Below are positions 62,201 to 64,000 of a stretch of 64,000 nt of DNA, one piece after another. The notes under the pieces were generated by a model. It saw only the letters and a list, made by a program, of their open reading frames with translations. It ran no database searches and was not told where the DNA came from. Each line of letters starts with the position of its first letter. Position 1 is the stretch's first letter. Source of the DNA: Xylogone sp. PMI_703 (lineage: Eukaryota > Ascomycota > Leotiomycetes); NCBI GenBank assembly GCA_021399445.1, contig JAJTUQ010000001.1, forward strand, positions 9,019,829-9,083,828. The letters run 5' to 3'. Both the position numbers and the translations under genes were made by a program.

Positions 62201-63637
62201 GTTATATTTATAATACTGAAAAATCAAGATTACCAAGACTCAGACAAGATAACTTTAGCCAGTTTAATAACAAATCTAAATATTATTATCTTAATGACAT
62301 ATAAAGAAACCATTTCAGATTATAAATATAATCAGAAATAGAAAAAGGCAATTAACGAAGAAATCATATCATTATAGCAAAATAGTATATAAGAAAAAGA
62401 AATACCCCCAGAAAAAACAAACTTAGTTTCCACTAAATAAATATTCATTATTAAGACAAACTCTGACAGAACATTAAACAAATTCAAGGTAAGACTAATT
62501 ATTCAAGACTTTTTTCAGAAATATAAGCAGGATTTCACTGAGACGTTTGTACTTATGGTTAAAATAAATACTCTTTAAATATTCATGATTATTATTATAA
62601 CGAAAAACCTTAAATACTACTTATATAACATGAAGAATACTTTCACTAAATTATATTTATGAAAATGAATCTTTTTGTCTTAATTAGACAGAATACTTAA
62701 GTTAAAAAATAAGTATATATTATGTATTTTATAAAGTTTGTATAAGTTAAAGTAGTTTATGTAAGACTAGAATTTACTTTATAAAAGTTATTTCGTTAAA
62801 ATTAAATTTGTCCAAAGCTTAATTAACCCTTACTTTTATATTTACAAAAAACATAAGATTATATTATTTATTCACGTGAATAATATTGTTATTATTATAT
62901 TAAAAGTATAAGGATTAGAATAATTTGAAAAGATATTAATAAATTGATTTTATACTAAGAATTTAAAAAAAATTCAAGTAATCTTTAGTATCTGTATTAT
63001 TAAAAATCGAAAAGAAAAAACATTATTCTTAAATCAAGAATAATACTTAAATAACATTTTGAATTAATATAAAATAACTCAAGAAAAACATAAGCCAAAG
63101 TTAATACTAATCTTTAGTTATAACAAGTTATGCTTGACTTCAAACTTTGACAAGAAAGCTAACTTGACTAAGTATCAAAAACATATTGAAAGTTTGATAT
63201 ATATAATGATAAACATTAAACCAGATATTATATTTGTTTTAGGAAAGTTTAACCAATACATAAATAATCCTGGAGAATACTACATTAATGTTGTAAAGGA
63301 ATTTTTGAAATATGCCAAATCAATGATCAAATAACGTATTTATTATAGGCTTACTCTAATTTAAGTTAACTAATCATTATATTAAAGTAATAATGATAAT
63401 AGACAAGTTAGTAATCTTATATTAATCATATATTTAGATATAGATTAAGCAAAAGACAAAACCGATCAGAAGAGCATTTCAGGAAATATGATTATACTTT
63501 ATGGAGGATTTGTTTTTTGGAAGAATAAAAAATAATGTTTAATGATAACTTTAAGTACTAAATCAGAATATATTATAATATTAATATATATTAAACAAAG
63601 TTAATAGATTATTTAAATACTCTATAATATAAGATTT
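59240..63637 (+). pseudogene. gag-pol of copia element C
   Basis: Gag zinc knuckle near 60110-60160 (CYLCDKNYFIKYYKLRYN; second Cys retained). Protease WIININ near 60423. GAG-pre-integrase near 60915-61090. The end of integrase is open at 61641-61865 (MLYINRKEYLKKSKKKKFID, then LNITKQYKVYMLDKDYIIKS). Reverse transcriptase about 62360-63340, with an open stretch at 63134-63334 (NLTKYQKHIESLIYIMINIK, then PDIIFVLGKFNQYINNPGEY). RNase H is cut at 63637. Overall decay is comparable to A and B. Confidence 0.82.
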
Positions 63638-64000
63638 TGTGAAGATTATGATCGTTATGCTCATATTATGGAAGTGTTGGTTCACTAGGCACTACCGTAA
63701 TGTAGGGTTGAATAGGCTTATATTGGCTAATGCATTGTATGCTTATTCTTATATCTAGTATTTAAGGGGTTGCACCCTTAAATACTCTCTTACCGGATTA
63801 TTAGTCGTTCCACTCCGATCGCATAACTACCGAGCGCCAGTATGCTCTGCTCCCATAATTCCTAACACTCCTACTCAGATCATACAGGTGCTATGATGTA
63901 GCCTGTGTCAGTCTCATCTTGTCAGTATCACCTCTGACCGCTCCTACTGTCTCTTAATTGCTCCTACTGTTGCCAGACCAAGTAGTTCCTTGAACCGCAT
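63638..64000 (-). mobile_element. Ty1/copia element D, 3' end, weakly mutated
   Basis: 3' LTR 63638-63867 (230 bp) followed, in plus coordinates, by the polypurine tract and the last internal bases to the window end. Compared with copies A and B, C and G are retained at nearly all CpA/TpG sites (for example CTCCTACTCAGATCATACAGG against CTTTTACTCAGATCATATAAA in A). D is inserted in antisense into RNase H of copia C. The left target flank is GATTT (63633-63637); the right one is outside the window. It is probably the youngest insertion seen here and could have an intact body. Confidence 0.88.

Larger units (their letters stand above)
58644..63637 (+). mobile_element. Ty1/copia retrotransposon C, cut by element D
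   Basis: 5' LTR 58644-58873 (230 bp), primer-binding site GGTTATAAGCCCGGAC at 58874, then the same gag-pol order as copy B. Sequence similar to B stops at 63637, the position equivalent to about 34237 in B, where the inverted LTR of element D begins. The left end up to that point is about 110 bp shorter than in B, because of a deletion near 62185 in the integrase/RT linker. Flank before the LTR is ATTAA. The rest of C should lie beyond D, outside the window. Confidence 0.88.

Overview
The window looks like a repeat-rich chromosome segment of a filamentous ascomycete (Pezizomycotina). Three things point there: spliced genes with 54-58 bp introns, nested Ty1/copia and Ty3/gypsy retrotransposons, and heavy RIP-like decay (C-to-T on both strands, conserved Trp/Gln codons turned into stops, Cys into Tyr, Asp into Asn, Glu into Lys). 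No bacterial features, CRISPR arrays, rRNAs or tRNAs were seen. The genus cannot be fixed from this sequence; a Leotiomycete is a guess.

Layout. 1-4350 is AT-rich and holds an unidentified minus-strand coding remnant, an LTR fragment and a decayed pogo/Fot1-like DDE transposase (minus strand). 4350-13860 is a more GC-balanced island with the only two convincing host genes: a three-exon GPI-anchored cysteine-rich secreted protein (10160-10826, minus) and a small secreted protein built of Val-Thr-Lys-Pro repeats (13337-13723, plus). It also holds a TA-flanked MITE (9071-9795). From 13860 to the end the window is essentially all retrotransposon.

Retrotransposon layers, read from LTR pairs and target-site duplications (TSDs). 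Copia family (230-bp LTR): A (14332-20032, minus, TSD ATATA), B (29130-34830, plus, TSD AAAGT), C (58644-63637, plus, cut by D) and D (from 63638, minus, little decayed, runs off the window). Gypsy/chromovirus E (21439-35452, 234-bp LTRs) contains B and itself sits in an older chromovirus F. F received a second chromovirus X of its own family (about 618-bp LTRs), and its 3' LTR received a third gypsy element I (237-bp LTRs). Solo LTRs lie at 42999-43235, 45169-45383 and 50643-51243.

Main discovery. F, X and I are each split into two pieces in opposite orientation. All three become whole if 39490-57255 (about 17.8 kb) is flipped around a 10-bp inverted microhomology. After flipping, the F 3' LTR is 356+262=618 bp, exactly the length of its family's LTR. 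The 4-bp TSD of I (ATAA) and the 5-bp TSD of X (CTTAT) also match. A second theme is that the chromoviruses carry an extra gene antisense to pol, just before the 3' LTR: a cysteine-rich protein in X and F, and an open, possibly spliced frame in E.
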